Assembly (NCBI GenBank): GCA_949297285.1
Contig: CASFRL010000153.1
Coordinates: forward strand, 1 to 42,595
DNA length: 42,595 nucleotides
Direction: 5' to 3'
DNA from: an uncultured Bacteroidales bacterium
GTDB lineage: Bacteria; Bacteroidota; Bacteroidia; Bacteroidales; Coprobacteraceae
Shown here: in pieces, positions 8,641 to 18,700 of the stretch
How positions within the stretch are numbered: position 1 is the stretch's first letter
How the letters are laid out: each line of letters begins with the position of its first letter
The notes under the pieces: generated by a model
What the model was told of the DNA's origin: nothing
Databases searched by the model: none
What the model saw: only the letters and a program-made list of their open reading frames with translations
Made by a program: the position numbers and the translations under genes

Positions 8641-8673
8641 AAACCCCGAAGAGTAAATATCTTCGGGGTTTTT
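8641..8673. terminator. bidirectional terminator between rnfA and cydB
   Basis: A perfect 12-base stem (AAACCCCGAAGA / TCTTCGGGGTTT) with a 7-base loop is followed by TT on the plus strand. Read the other way it ends GGGGTTTTG. It lies between the convergent rnf and cyd operons and can serve both. Confidence 0.9.
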
Positions 8674-8698
8674 ATTCATCTAAATAAAATACGATCTC

Positions 8699-9850
8699 TC
8701 AATAAGTGTGCTCTCCACTTTCCATTTCCTGTTCGGTAATCGGTTTCTTGTCCATTGCCCGCCAAGCATAGAAGATATAAGCAAGTACGACCGGAACCAA
8801 GAAAGAGACAACGCTCATCACTTCTAACGTAAAGAGACTCGACGAGCTGTTATAAATTGTCAGGGAACTCTGCAAGTCAACAGCAGACGGATAATAAGGC
8901 GTATTGTTATACCCGGCTAAAAAGAACAGGCTCAAAACCACCAAAACAGTACCGATACCGCTATACCAAATTCCAAATATCCAGGCTTTCGAAAAAACGG
9001 CTCTAATAATTGCATATAATACCAACACGACTCCGACAACGAACATCACGGCTACCCACGGCATCTCGATCAAATTAAAAAAATATTTATATTCTCGCAT
9101 AAAAATCTCTCCATTAGCCGGATTAAGTTCATAACCGTCGGCAGTAAGGGTCACTCCGACAAACGCAAGAAACAGTACGACAAAAGGTATGGCATTGACC
9201 AATACCTGACGACGGGCCCGCTTAAATATCGTCTCGTCGGCAATATTGTTCATAAAATAGAGCGAAGCTTGTACTCTCGCCAAAAAGAAGACCGTCACTC
9301 CCAACAAAAGATTGCGCCAATCGGCAATTGCTTCCAGTCCGTGATACGGATTCTCCCATGTGGAAATTACCGGACGGGATATATCCATCAGATTCGTTTT
9401 ATCGACTTTAAAATCGGCTCCGCTAAAAAAAGTGCCGACGGCAACCCCCAATAAGATGATGCCGACAACTCCATTGATCAGCAAAAAAACATCATACGAT
9501 TTTGTTCCTAAAAGATTTCCCTTGCGTGAACGATATTCGTAAGAAACCGCCTGTATGATAAAACTGAAAAGAATAGCCATCCACAACCAATAGGCTCCGC
9601 CGAAACTCGTAGAATAGAATAAGGGAAACGAGGCAAAAAAGGCTCCGCCAAACACGACCAAGGTTGTAAAGGTAAATTCCCATTTTCTACCTAAAGAGTT
9701 GATCAACATTGTTTTTTCGATCGGTTTTTTGGCAATAGTCGTCAATAACGTTTGCCCACCCTGCACAAAGAGTAAAAATACCAATAACGCTCCTAACAGC
9801 GATATTACAAACCACCAGTAATGTTGGTAAAAGAATTCATTCAGTTCCAT
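8699..9850 (-). CDS. cydB: cytochrome bd oxidase subunit II
   Basis: CydB, the second membrane subunit of the cytochrome bd quinol oxidase, which reduces oxygen to water with electrons from the quinol pool. The 383-residue protein is almost entirely membrane helices (about eight to nine), beginning YQHYWWFVISLLGALLVFLLFVQGGQTLL, and is of normal length for the family. GNLLGTKSYDVFLLINGVVG and the tryptophan-rich segment WENPYHGLEAIADWRN support the call. It begins 6 bases after the cydA stop. In strict anaerobes this enzyme serves oxygen scavenging and growth at nanomolar oxygen. Confidence 0.96.
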   Translation of the reverse strand: MELNEFFYQHYWWFVISLLGALLVFLLFVQGGQTLLTTIAKKPIEKTMLINSLGRKWEFTFTTLVVFGGAFFASFPLFYSTSFGGAYWLWMAILFSFIIQAVSYEYRSRKGNLLGTKSYDVFLLINGVVGIILLGVAVGTFFSGADFKVDKTNLMDISRPVISTWENPYHGLEAIADWRNLLLGVTVFFLARVQASLYFMNNIADETIFKRARRQVLVNAIPFVVLFLAFVGVTLTADGYELNPANGEIFMREYKYFFNLIEMPWVAVMFVVGVVLVLYAIIRAVFSKAWIFGIWYSGIGTVLVVLSLFFLAGYNNTPYYPSAVDLQSSLTIYNSSSSLFTLEVMSVVSFLVPVVLAYIFYAWRAMDKKPITEQEMESGEHTY

Positions 9851-9856
9851 AATCGT

Positions 9857-11413
9857 TTATTTTTGAACAGGTCCTTTTTTTATTTGTTTCAACATAATCC
9901 CGACCTCGGCGACAAGCAGCACCGTAAAAAGAACGGCAAACATCCAGAAGGTTGTCTGCACAGCCGATGTCTGGATTCTCGATATTGCGGCAAACGTAGG
10001 CATAATATCCTGTATGACCCAAGGTTGGCGTCCCATCTCGGCAACAACCCATCCCGACTCTAAGCAGATATATCCCAACGGAAGGGATAAAAGAGCTATC
10101 CACAATACCCACTTAGCTTTATCCAACTTGTCTTTGGAGATATAGGTCAGTATCAACAAAAAGAGTGCGATAAAGAAAAACGCCAATGTTATCATGATAT
10201 GAAACGAATAGAATACAAAAGGGACATAAGGTACCAACTGTTCCATATCGGTCACATATCCGTATCCGAAATCGGGATAATGTTTCTCCAATCGTTTTCC
10301 CGCTTCTTCCATAGCCGCCTTGTCTCCGGCTTTCTGGGCTGTTTTATAATCAGATAGCGCAGCAATGGCCAACTTACCACTTGCGATACGGTCTTGAGCC
10401 GAAGGTACTTTAACCTTTTTTCCATCGGCCCCTTTCACCTCATATCCTCCCTCGATAATATCGTTTATTCCGGGGACAAAACCGTCGATATGACGAGTTG
10501 CAAGAACAGAAAGAAGTCCGGGGATTTTTATCTCGAACAAAAACGGATCTACATTATCGGTATAACTCTTCTTTTCAGGATTCAGGATGCCAAAAGCGAC
10601 CAAACCCTGCCTGTTTTCGCCATGATACACTCCCTCCATAGCCGCAAGTTTCATCGGTTGCTTTTCAGCCACCTGATAAGCCGATCCATCTCCGGTGTAA
10701 GCGACCACAACCATTCCGACAAGTCCGACCCAAGAAGCGATTTTCATACTTTTGACGGCCATAAAACGTTCTCTGTTTTTCAGCAGATACCAGGCACTGA
10801 TACTGACAACGAAAATCGCGCCGAATACCCACCCGGCAGATACGGTATGGAAAAACTTATTGATAGCCACGGGCGACAATACGACATCGGCAAAACTGTA
10901 CATCTCATTCCGAACGGTATCGGGATTGAATTTCATACCTGCAGGATATTGCATCCAGGCATTGGCGACCAATATCCACAAGGCAGAAATCGTTGCCCCC
11001 AATGTCGTTAACCAAGTTGCGGCCAAATGCATGCCTTTGCTCACCTTATTCCACCCGAAAAACATAATGGCGATAAACGTCGACTCCATAAAAAAGGCCA
11101 TAATACCCTCAATAGCCAACGGAGCGCCGAATATATCGCCGACAAACCAGCTATAATTAGACCAATTGGTTCCGAACTGAAATTCCAAGATTATACCGGT
11201 AGCGACACCGATGGCGAAATTTATTCCGAACAAGGTCATCCAGAATTTTGTCATTCGCTTCCACCGTTCATCGCCTGACCGATAATAAATTGTTTCCATA
11301 ATTCCGATGATAACTCCCAATCCCAAGGTCAACGGGACAAAAAGCCAATGGTACATAGCTGTGAGAGCAAACTGTGCCCTCGACCAATCTACGACAGAAA
11401 CCAGATCATTCAT
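9857..11413 (-). CDS. cydA: cytochrome bd oxidase subunit I
   Basis: CydA binds the three haems and oxidises quinol. Haem ligands can be placed by comparison with E. coli: His22 (high-spin haem), His189 in NKFFHTV (b558) and Met407 in FYSFHIM (b558). Proton-path glutamates Glu102 and Glu110 (LAIEGIMAFFMEST), the quinol-site residues Lys255 and Glu260 (KLAAMEG) and GRQPW (461-465) are present. The Q-loop region holds an Ala/Lys-rich insert at about residues 325-380. The arginine two residues before the Met ligand in E. coli (Arg391) is His405 here. It lies 27 bases after the DUF4492 gene and 6 before cydB. Confidence 0.96.
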   Translation of the reverse strand: MNDLVSVVDWSRAQFALTAMYHWLFVPLTLGLGVIIGIMETIYYRSGDERWKRMTKFWMTLFGINFAIGVATGIILEFQFGTNWSNYSWFVGDIFGAPLAIEGIMAFFMESTFIAIMFFGWNKVSKGMHLAATWLTTLGATISALWILVANAWMQYPAGMKFNPDTVRNEMYSFADVVLSPVAINKFFHTVSAGWVFGAIFVVSISAWYLLKNRERFMAVKSMKIASWVGLVGMVVVAYTGDGSAYQVAEKQPMKLAAMEGVYHGENRQGLVAFGILNPEKKSYTDNVDPFLFEIKIPGLLSVLATRHIDGFVPGINDIIEGGYEVKGADGKKVKVPSAQDRIASGKLAIAALSDYKTAQKAGDKAAMEEAGKRLEKHYPDFGYGYVTDMEQLVPYVPFVFYSFHIMITLAFFFIALFLLILTYISKDKLDKAKWVLWIALLSLPLGYICLESGWVVAEMGRQPWVIQDIMPTFAAISRIQTSAVQTTFWMFAVLFTVLLVAEVGIMLKQIKKGPVQK

Positions 11414-11440
11414 AATGTATAAGATTTAGAATTATTGCTT

Positions 11441-11683
11441 TTATCTGTTTATGAGGTCAGGTGCTGTAAGTTCCATACCCACATGTTCGGCCCGTTCCTC
11501 ATCGGTATTGAAATTTGCATTTAATAGATTCGGGAAGAAAAACAGTTTAAGAATAAAAAACATTATGAACAATTTTATCAATATAATCGCCCACAAAGTC
11601 CGGCCTAAGGTCATGCTCCTAAACCCTTCTACATAAAACCGGAATATACGAACCAATATGTTCTTATCTGTTATCAAGATCAT
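11441..11683 (-). CDS. DUF4492 small membrane protein, first gene of the cyd operon
   Basis: An 80-residue protein that I recognise as the DUF4492 family, commonly found next to cydA in Bacteroidota. A basic amphipathic start (NILVRIFRFYVEGFRSM) leads into one membrane helix (about residues 32-51, rich in I, L and F). A polar, acidic tail follows (NTDEERAEHVG). One helix, small size and first place in the operon resemble accessory subunits such as CydX, but there is no sequence similarity I can point to. A role in assembly or stability of the bd oxidase is inference. Confidence 0.82.
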   Translation of the reverse strand: MILITDKNILVRIFRFYVEGFRSMTLGRTLWAIILIKLFIMFFILKLFFFPNLLNANFNTDEERAEHVGMELTAPDLINR

Positions 11684-11716
11684 CTTATCTCAGAAATTAA
11701 AAAGTATGCATATATA

Positions 11717-11747
11717 CAAACTTAAGAACTATTTTAAAATACGACAA
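11717..11747 (-). promoter_or_regulatory. promoter of the DUF4492-cydA-cydB operon
   Basis: Read on the minus strand, TTG (11747-11745) is followed after exactly 20 bases by TAAGTTTG (11724-11717), a full match to the Bacteroidota TAnnTTTG element. Transcription would start near 11710, giving a leader of about 25 bases before the ATG at 11683. Confidence 0.75.
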
Positions 11748-11748
11748 G

Positions 11749-12090
11749 GCTTTTACCGAAATATCAAAAAGACTCTGTCCAATCTCTCAGACAAAGCCTT
11801 TTCTTTCATAAACACCCCAACATATTAAATTCTTCATGAAACATATACAGGTTCAATATTTTTCTCGTTATACCCATCTCTCACATGAGAGGTTCCGCCC
11901 TTTTTGCCCATAATCACATTTTTTATTATGTATTAAACGCAGATTTATCAATTAAACAACAGATAAGATAAATTGTTTAAAAACAGAGAATATTTCGTAC
12001 GAAATATTCTCAAAAAAAATAGTTTCTCGCAACAAAACGGCTATCCGAAAATTATACAACGGCCGCGTTTTCCTCCGGCAACACCTCTAT
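11749..12090. other. AT-rich intergenic region between cyd promoter and GH30 gene
   Basis: No credible gene was found on either strand. It holds a 26-base perfect palindrome (11986-12011), an inverted repeat TTAAACAA (11952-11959) / TTGTTTAA (11973-11980) immediately beside it, and a short hairpin CTCTCA/TGAGAG at 11878-11891. Apart from the cyd promoter no TAnnTTTG element was seen, so a small RNA gene is not supported. Confidence 0.5.
11986..12011. repeat. 26-base perfect palindrome
   Basis: The half-site GAGAATATTTCGT is repeated exactly in reverse complement with no spacer, centred on CGTACG. A run of eight A follows on the plus strand, and TGTTTTT follows on the minus strand. It could be a binding site for a dimeric regulator or a weak minus-strand terminator. 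Its neighbours do not decide between these. Confidence 0.7.
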
Positions 12091-12138
12091 TCAAAAAATA
12101 CTTTCCCGGAAGTCATATATGACTTTCGGGAAAGTATT
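12091..12138 (-). terminator. terminator of the GH30 gene
   Basis: A long hairpin at 12097-12138 has arms AATACTTTCCCGGAAGTCAT and ATGACTTTCGGGAAAGTATT with one mismatch. Read in the direction of the GH30 gene it is followed by TTTTTT, which makes a strong intrinsic terminator 52 bases after the stop. Confidence 0.85.
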
Positions 12139-12190
12139 AAAAAAATCAAGAATTATATTTTCGACAAAACGTAATTCAGCCGTTCATTTC

Positions 12191-15100
12191 TTACTTCTTG
12201 ATTACCTTTTGAGTAATATTCCCATTGCAAGTCTCTACTCTCACCACATATATACCCGAGGACAAACCCGATAAAGATAACTTACATATTTTATCATTTA
12301 TATTGGGCTGCTGATAAACAGCTTTTCCATAAATATCATATAACATAACATTACGCATATGACTTCCGCTGTTAATAATCGCTTCATCGGTAATAGGATT
12401 AGGTCTAATATAGATATCTTCCATTTTTTCCCCTTCGGCAATCGAAGAAGGATCGGCAGCTTCAGATACAAATGTTATTACCGAAAGCGGAGGCATAGTA
12501 AACAGGTCGCCTTCTTTAATTTTAGGATAAGCTTTCATATTGTCATCCTCAGAAGTCACATAAGGCGTAAATTCCAATCCGGCATTAGCCCCCAGATTCT
12601 CTATTTCAAACCTGAAAGGTCTCTCGATAGCTCTTGAGTTTGTCGCAACGATCACCACCTGATTGGTTTCTTCATTAACATAAGCCGAATACATATCATT
12701 TTTCAATGCATCGACAACACTGAAATCATCAGAACGGCTGACCTCAACCCTTTTCATGCCCGGACGTACGAACCGGGAATATTGGCCTAACGTGTAAAGG
12801 AGTTTTGTCCCGTGAATGAAACCATCATTAATATCTTTTGCTGTCGGAGCTTCAATTAAAGCAAAACGGCTTTCGCCATAATGGCTGCCCGATTCAAAAG
12901 TTGTCCACCAATGCCATCCGGTAGCATTAGCTACCACCAAATCGACATGCAGCATACGAGCTAAAGATATGGCACATTCTATTTCACGGAAACTTCCGAC
13001 TGAACCTCCGGGATGTCCCCAACTGTATCCACCGTCTAAAAGGCTGTATTCTGACTGGAAATATTCGAGTGGTGGATTCACGGCATCCATAGCCCTCTTA
13101 AAATTAACGCGGGTATCATACATGCCCTGAGCATCCTTATCGGCCCAATAACTATGGGCTGATACGATATTAGAAACATTCGGCAATCCTGCGACTTTCA
13201 TCGTCGGCTCATTATTTCCCCAAAATTTCGGAATCTGAGTCTCTGCACTACCAAGGAAACCGGCTTCTGCAAAAGTCAGTTGCGTTGTCAACTGTTTAGC
13301 AGAAAAAGCACTACTCATGGCCTTTATTACATTAGCAATCTCCTGATCGGTGGCAGGCGAACCTTCTTGTCCTCCAGCCCAAGCATACTGCGGCTCATTC
13401 ATCGGACTAATATAGTCGAAATGGATGCCTTCCTTGTCAAAATGATCTACGACCTCTGCTGTAAATAACGCATAATCATCGTATTTATCCTCTGCAAGGA
13501 TATAGTTCGACCCATTGTCTTTATTATAGGCATAACCGTGTTTTGTCATATAGATAGGAGGAGAATTCATAAATCCCAGCAAGTCTTCTACGCCATATTC
13601 CAATGCCGCCTTTCTCAGGAACCAAAGCTGTCCGGTCTGTCTCTCCCAAGTATAAGTTCCATCAGGATTCAAGAAACACTCGGTACGTTTCGAATCATCC
13701 ATTCCGGCATCATCGCCTTGCGTCGCCGAACCCGAACCGATATTGAACCGCCAACAAGAGAGACCTATTCCTTTCGGATTTCCGTTTTCATCGAGGTCTT
13801 TACTGAAAAGCAATTCTGCAAGACGATTTTTTTTCGCTTCAGGCCAAAGCCTTCCCAGCCAATCGGCATTCCAGGCATCAGATGATCCGAAATTACGGAT
13901 CGTTTGATGTTTGTCGGCAACATTCACCGTAATATTTAACGGAGACGTAAGGTTTGACGAATAATAGTATGCTATGTCCTCAACATCCATCGCATAATTA
14001 TCGACCATAAATTTATCATAAAGGCCACCGGCGCTTTCTGAAGCCGTTGTTCCTCCCAAACTCCATTTAGTAAGGCCTAAACTTTCTGTATCGACGGCAG
14101 TTTTTACGGCTGTTTGTTTTTCGTTCTGGTAAATACGCATCATAACTCTCGGTGTCATTGCGTGCGAAATAGCAATCGTGTACCATCTCCCCGGTTCAAA
14201 AAGTTCACTCCCCACGACTTCGCTCTTTTCCCCGTTTTTAATAATTTCCAAAACAAGATAAGCCGCATCTCCATCGACTTTCATTTTAATGCCATAACTA
14301 TTGTCGGCATCTTTAGAGGCTTGATAAATATACTTGCCCTCATCGGCTGAGCTAATCGATTCCTTTTTATACAAAAAACTTATTGTAGAAGATCCTTGCG
14401 GTATTATATTATCGGAAAAATTCAATTGTCCTTCGGCGGCCAACTTTACAACCTGACCTCTCTGTGCATCGTCGACAAAAGAGTATTTCGAACCCTCGAT
14501 AGTAATGCGCTTACCTTTTTCTTCCAGATTATTATCGAAAAGGAATGTAATGGGACCTTCAGGAAGCGGTTCGGTTATTGTTTCGCCAGCATATATCTGT
14601 GCAATCTGACTGGCACTTAATGGATAATGATAAATATTGACATCATCTATCGAACAGGTATTCGGATGAGGCGAACGGTCGGGATTCACCCCAAAATAAA
14701 GATGTGTCAAATCTAATAAAGATAACGGAGCAAGAATTTTTTTCGAAGATACTTTTTTACCGTCCAGATAATAATTCCATGAAGTACCGGCTACTACCAA
14801 CGCAATATGATGCCATGCATTATCGGCCTCTATTCGAGTACCATATAACGGCTCCCAAATACCAGAATTGATGTTATTGGCACTACAAACAATGCCGCTT
14901 AATTTATCATCATATCCGTATATCGGCATCAAATAAATATTACTGCCATTAGTAGAACTATAAAATTCAAAAATCTGTTTCCAAAGCTCATCTCCATCGT
15001 AAGAGCTACGCTTATACCAGAAAGAAAGCGAAAGTGTATCTCCTATAATGGGTGCAGGCGTTATCACGGCATATTGCGACTTAATCCTGTCTAAAGAAAG

Positions 15101-15289
15101 CACTTTCCCTCGTTCCTGGTCATCTACAATCCTCGCGCCTCGCAATTCCATGGCAGTATTGCCTTGAACATCATTCGCATCTTGCTCAAAATCATACGAA
15201 GCATACAATTTATAATCGGCATAATTTTGTGCAAATACGTAAATTGGAAGCATTAAAGCAATGAGTATCAATATTCTTCTCATATTCAT
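12191..15289 (-). CDS. secreted GH30 family glycoside hydrolase with two LamG domains and T9SS-type tail
   Basis: A large exported enzyme of 1032 residues. Domains in order: signal peptide (1-21); a LamG/concanavalin-like domain (about 25-235); a second LamG-like domain (about 245-445); a GH30-type (beta/alpha)8 catalytic domain with its beta side domain (about 452-945); and a C-terminal sorting domain (about 958-1032) of the Por-secretion/T9SS type A kind. Catalytic residues are visible: acid/base Glu632 in SPMNEPQ and nucleophile Glu747 in FQSEYSL. The closest match I can suggest is the endo-beta-1,6-galactanase-like branch of GH30, but the substrate is not proven. It is divergent from an HTCS regulator 509 bases away, which probably controls it. 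ATG 15289 or ATG 15283 could be used. Confidence 0.88.
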   Translation of the reverse strand: MNMRRILILIALMLPIYVFAQNYADYKLYASYDFEQDANDVQGNTAMELRGARIVDDQERGKVLSLDRIKSQYAVITPAPIIGDTLSLSFWYKRSSYDGDELWKQIFEFYSSTNGSNIYLMPIYGYDDKLSGIVCSANNINSGIWEPLYGTRIEADNAWHHIALVVAGTSWNYYLDGKKVSSKKILAPLSLLDLTHLYFGVNPDRSPHPNTCSIDDVNIYHYPLSASQIAQIYAGETITEPLPEGPITFLFDNNLEEKGKRITIEGSKYSFVDDAQRGQVVKLAAEGQLNFSDNIIPQGSSTISFLYKKESISSADEGKYIYQASKDADNSYGIKMKVDGDAAYLVLEIIKNGEKSEVVGSELFEPGRWYTIAISHAMTPRVMMRIYQNEKQTAVKTAVDTESLGLTKWSLGGTTASESAGGLYDKFMVDNYAMDVEDIAYYYSSNLTSPLNITVNVADKHQTIRNFGSSDAWNADWLGRLWPEAKKNRLAELLFSKDLDENGNPKGIGLSCWRFNIGSGSATQGDDAGMDDSKRTECFLNPDGTYTWERQTGQLWFLRKAALEYGVEDLLGFMNSPPIYMTKHGYAYNKDNGSNYILAEDKYDDYALFTAEVVDHFDKEGIHFDYISPMNEPQYAWAGGQEGSPATDQEIANVIKAMSSAFSAKQLTTQLTFAEAGFLGSAETQIPKFWGNNEPTMKVAGLPNVSNIVSAHSYWADKDAQGMYDTRVNFKRAMDAVNPPLEYFQSEYSLLDGGYSWGHPGGSVGSFREIECAISLARMLHVDLVVANATGWHWWTTFESGSHYGESRFALIEAPTAKDINDGFIHGTKLLYTLGQYSRFVRPGMKRVEVSRSDDFSVVDALKNDMYSAYVNEETNQVVIVATNSRAIERPFRFEIENLGANAGLEFTPYVTSEDDNMKAYPKIKEGDLFTMPPLSVITFVSEAADPSSIAEGEKMEDIYIRPNPITDEAIINSGSHMRNVMLYDIYGKAVYQQPNINDKICKLSLSGLSSGIYVVRVETCNGNITQKVIKK

Positions 15290-15798
15290 ATGTTATTATT
15301 TAAAAGATTTCTATCCAATCAAGAAGATTGTATGCGAATAGCTGAAATTAAAAAGATTTATAAATGAGATTTTGCTATCCGGCACACCTTAATTACAGAG
15401 TTGTCAATCATGGTACAACCTTTATTACCCCGTTCTTATTTTTACAAAAGTAGAAATTTGGAAGTAAAACAATAAGCCATAAATAGAGCAATAACAGATA
15501 CTAAATCATGCATACTTGTTTTTTTCCGAATAAAGACATTCGACTTTTCTATTTTCAACAAACAAATAGAGCGCACATCAAATCATTCAAATATAGATAA
15601 CAGATCGTGCAAATAAATTTGATTACCGACAGGATGAAACAAATAAACAATATATTTGTAGCATAAAATATTAAATACAATTCTAAAGGACAAAACTATT
15701 CAAGAATTTTAATCACAAACTTTTTGATTTACTTTTTACAGTTTTAAATAAAAGTGACAGCCTTAATCAGTTTTTCTAAATGCAATAAACAAACCGTC
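15290..15798. other. divergent regulatory region between GH30 and HTCS genes
   Basis: No gene was seen. It should hold both promoters. For HTCS, TATATTTG at 15651-15658 matches the -7 consensus, with no good -33; TAAATTTG at 15614-15621 is an alternative. For GH30, TACTTTTG is found on the minus strand at 15452-15445, with TTG 17 bases upstream (shorter than the usual 19-21), which would give a leader of about 150 bases. The HTCS binding site is expected here but I could not pick it out by eye. Confidence 0.5.
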
Positions 15799-18700
15799 AT
15801 GAAAAATCTATTAACAAGTCTCTGTATTGTTCTTTCTACTTTTCTATATTCTCAAAATTACTATATCAAACAGTTAGGAATAGAACAAGGCCTGTCGAAC
15901 AATTACGTTGTAAGCATCACGCAAGATAAAGAGGGTTTTTTATGGTTTGCCACAGAAGAAGGACTTAACAAATTTGACGGTAACCGTTTTATCAACTACT
16001 ATAAACACACCCATCACATCAGCGGAAATGAATTAAACTGCATTTTTGCAGATCCTGCAAAACCGATTATATGGATAGCGACTCAACGTTCGGGCATGAA
16101 TGCTTACAATTACGAGAAAAATAAACTGACCGTATATATGCATAATGACTCTATTCCCAACAGTCTGATCACGAATGATGTCACACATATCTTTCCGGCT
16201 AAAGATGGGAATTTATGGCTCAGTACGTACTACAAAGGAATAGAATATTTTAATAAAAATACCGGTGAATTTACACACTACAATACGGCTACATTGCCAG
16301 AATTGGTATCTGACAACACGTGGACAGTATTAGAGGATGATAATGAAAATATCTACATCGGACATGTAGGACAAGGAATGAGTATCTTCTCTTTAAGATC
16401 TAAACTTGTAAAAAACTTCAAACATGATCCCCAAAATAAGAACAGTATTCCCGGAAATCATGTTCATTGCATATACAAAGACAGCACAAATAATATATGG
16501 GTAGGTACCGATAGAGGTGCTGCATTATTCGACCCGGCCACAGAACAATTTTATCCCATAAATAAATTTGCCAATATCCCTTCAACTTCTGCGGTTTTCG
16601 ATATCCGCCAAATGGACAATAATATGATTTGGATAGCGACAGAACTAAATGGCATTTTTATTATCGATCTTAAACAGAAGTTCTACTTGTCTCAAGAAAC
16701 CTATAATTCGAAACACCTTACAGTAGGAAGCGATAATTACAGTTTATCCAGCCCGACAGCCAGATGTCTGTTTCAAGACTCTTTCAAAAACACATGGATC
16801 GGTACTTACGGAGGCGGTATCGACTTCATCGGCCACATTCCACCTTTCTTTAAAGGATACAGCTACTCTCCTATCAAAGAGTATAAGAACAGTATCAACA
16901 ACAGAGTCGCATTAAGCCTGTGCATCGATAAAAGCAATAAATTATGGATCGGGACCGATGGCGGAGGAATCAATGTGTTTGAAAAAGATAACCGTATTGC
17001 TATCTATAATAAAGAAAACGGGAAGTTGACCCATAACGCCATCACAAGTGAATATTGCGACTCGGAAAATAACTTATGGATAGGTACATTTATGGGAGGT
17101 GTAAATTTCTATGATAGTCATAGAAAAACCTTTTCCCGCATCAATCTAAAAAAAGCAGCTACCCACGATGCCCGGTGTTTTTATGAAGACCCCAAACATA
17201 ACATGTGGATAGGAACCAGTTCCGGAATATTTATCGTAAATATTAAAACTCACGAAAATACAGCTCATTACACAACAGAAAACACACCTCTTCCTGAGAA
17301 TATGATACGCAGTCTCGCACAAGATTCAAGAAAAAGAATTTGGGTGGGAACATTCGGTCAAGGATTATCCATATTTACCAAAGATATGCAACTGATCGAA
17401 CACTTCAGTGAAAACAACGGACTCGGATCGAACACAATAAATCACATCTTTAAAGATTCAAAAGATCAAATGTGGGTAGCAACTGGCGACGGGTTGGTCT
17501 GTTTCGAAGCAAATGAAACAAAAAAATATAAAATCTACAACCGCCAAGAAGGCATTTACAATTCTTATATACGCGCAATTACCGAAGATAATAATGGGAA
17601 TATATGGTTCAGTACCAATGCCGGTATCAGTTGTTACTTAACCGCTACCCAACAATTTATAAATTACAACTATTTTGAAAAAACCCCGATGGGTAATTTT
17701 GCAAGTGCCGCCGTAACGAAAGATGCAAACGGCATTATCTATTTCGGATCGATAAATGGTGCCCGATATTTCGATCCGGATGCAGTATTGAGCAATCGGG
17801 AAGTCCCCCCTGCTATCATTACCGAAATGACTATATATGAAGGCCAACCTGTGCAAAAAGACAACAACACCTTAAACCTCTATGACTATAAAAAAGGGGA
17901 TATAGAGCTAACACATAAACAAAATACGTTTAATCTGACATACGGTATCCAAGACTATTCTATGGCCGATTTGGTCGACTATGCCTATCGGCTAAAGGGC
18001 TTTGACGACTCATGGTACACAGTCAACGAGAATACGGCAATGTTCCGAAATATTCCCCCGGGTGAATATGAATTCCAAGTAAAGACGCGAATACGCAACC
18101 AAGAATGGTCTGAAGAGATCAACACTCTTCCTATCCGTATTAACCCGCCTATTTGGCTATCATGGTGGAGCAAAACTCTTTATCTTATTTTTGCCGGGAT
18201 CATTCTATTTTATCTTTTAAAACTGTATAAGAAAAAAATAGATATGCAAAGCTCTTATGAGTTAGAGAAGAGAAATCATGCACAAGAACAAGAACTCAAC
18301 AACGAACGATTACGCTTCTTTACCAATATTACCCATGAATTAAGGACTCCATTGACCCTGATTTTAGGTCCATTGGAAGATTTGCAGGAAGATAAAGAGT
18401 TGCGTCCTCACCAACAGAAAAAAATAACAATCATCCATAACAGCGCCATTCGACTCTTAAATCTCATAAATCAAATACTCGAATTCCGCAAAACAGAAAC
18501 TCAAAATAAGAAACTCTGTGTTAGTAAGGATAACATCGCTGCTTTGGTTATGGAGATCGGCCTCAAATATAAAGAACTAAATCCTAAAAAAAATATCGAT
18601 TTCAACATAACGATCGAAACCGATCCGCTATTGCTCTATTTCGATAAAGAAATTATAACGATAATTCTTGATAATCTGATCTCTAATGCCATAAAATATA

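Noticed and set aside
10394..11011. Open frame of 205 codons on the plus strand inside cydA
   Set aside because: It is antisense to a highly conserved cydA segment, and its translation is rich in Ser, His and Arg with no recognisable motif.
11771..11799. Imperfect hairpin followed by TTTTC on the plus strand
   Set aside because: The stem has two mismatches and no plus-strand gene ends there.
15614..15621. TAAATTTG as the main HTCS promoter
   Set aside because: It matches the -7 consensus, but TATATTTG at 15651-15658 is closer to the gene. Neither has a -33 partner, so no firm choice is possible.
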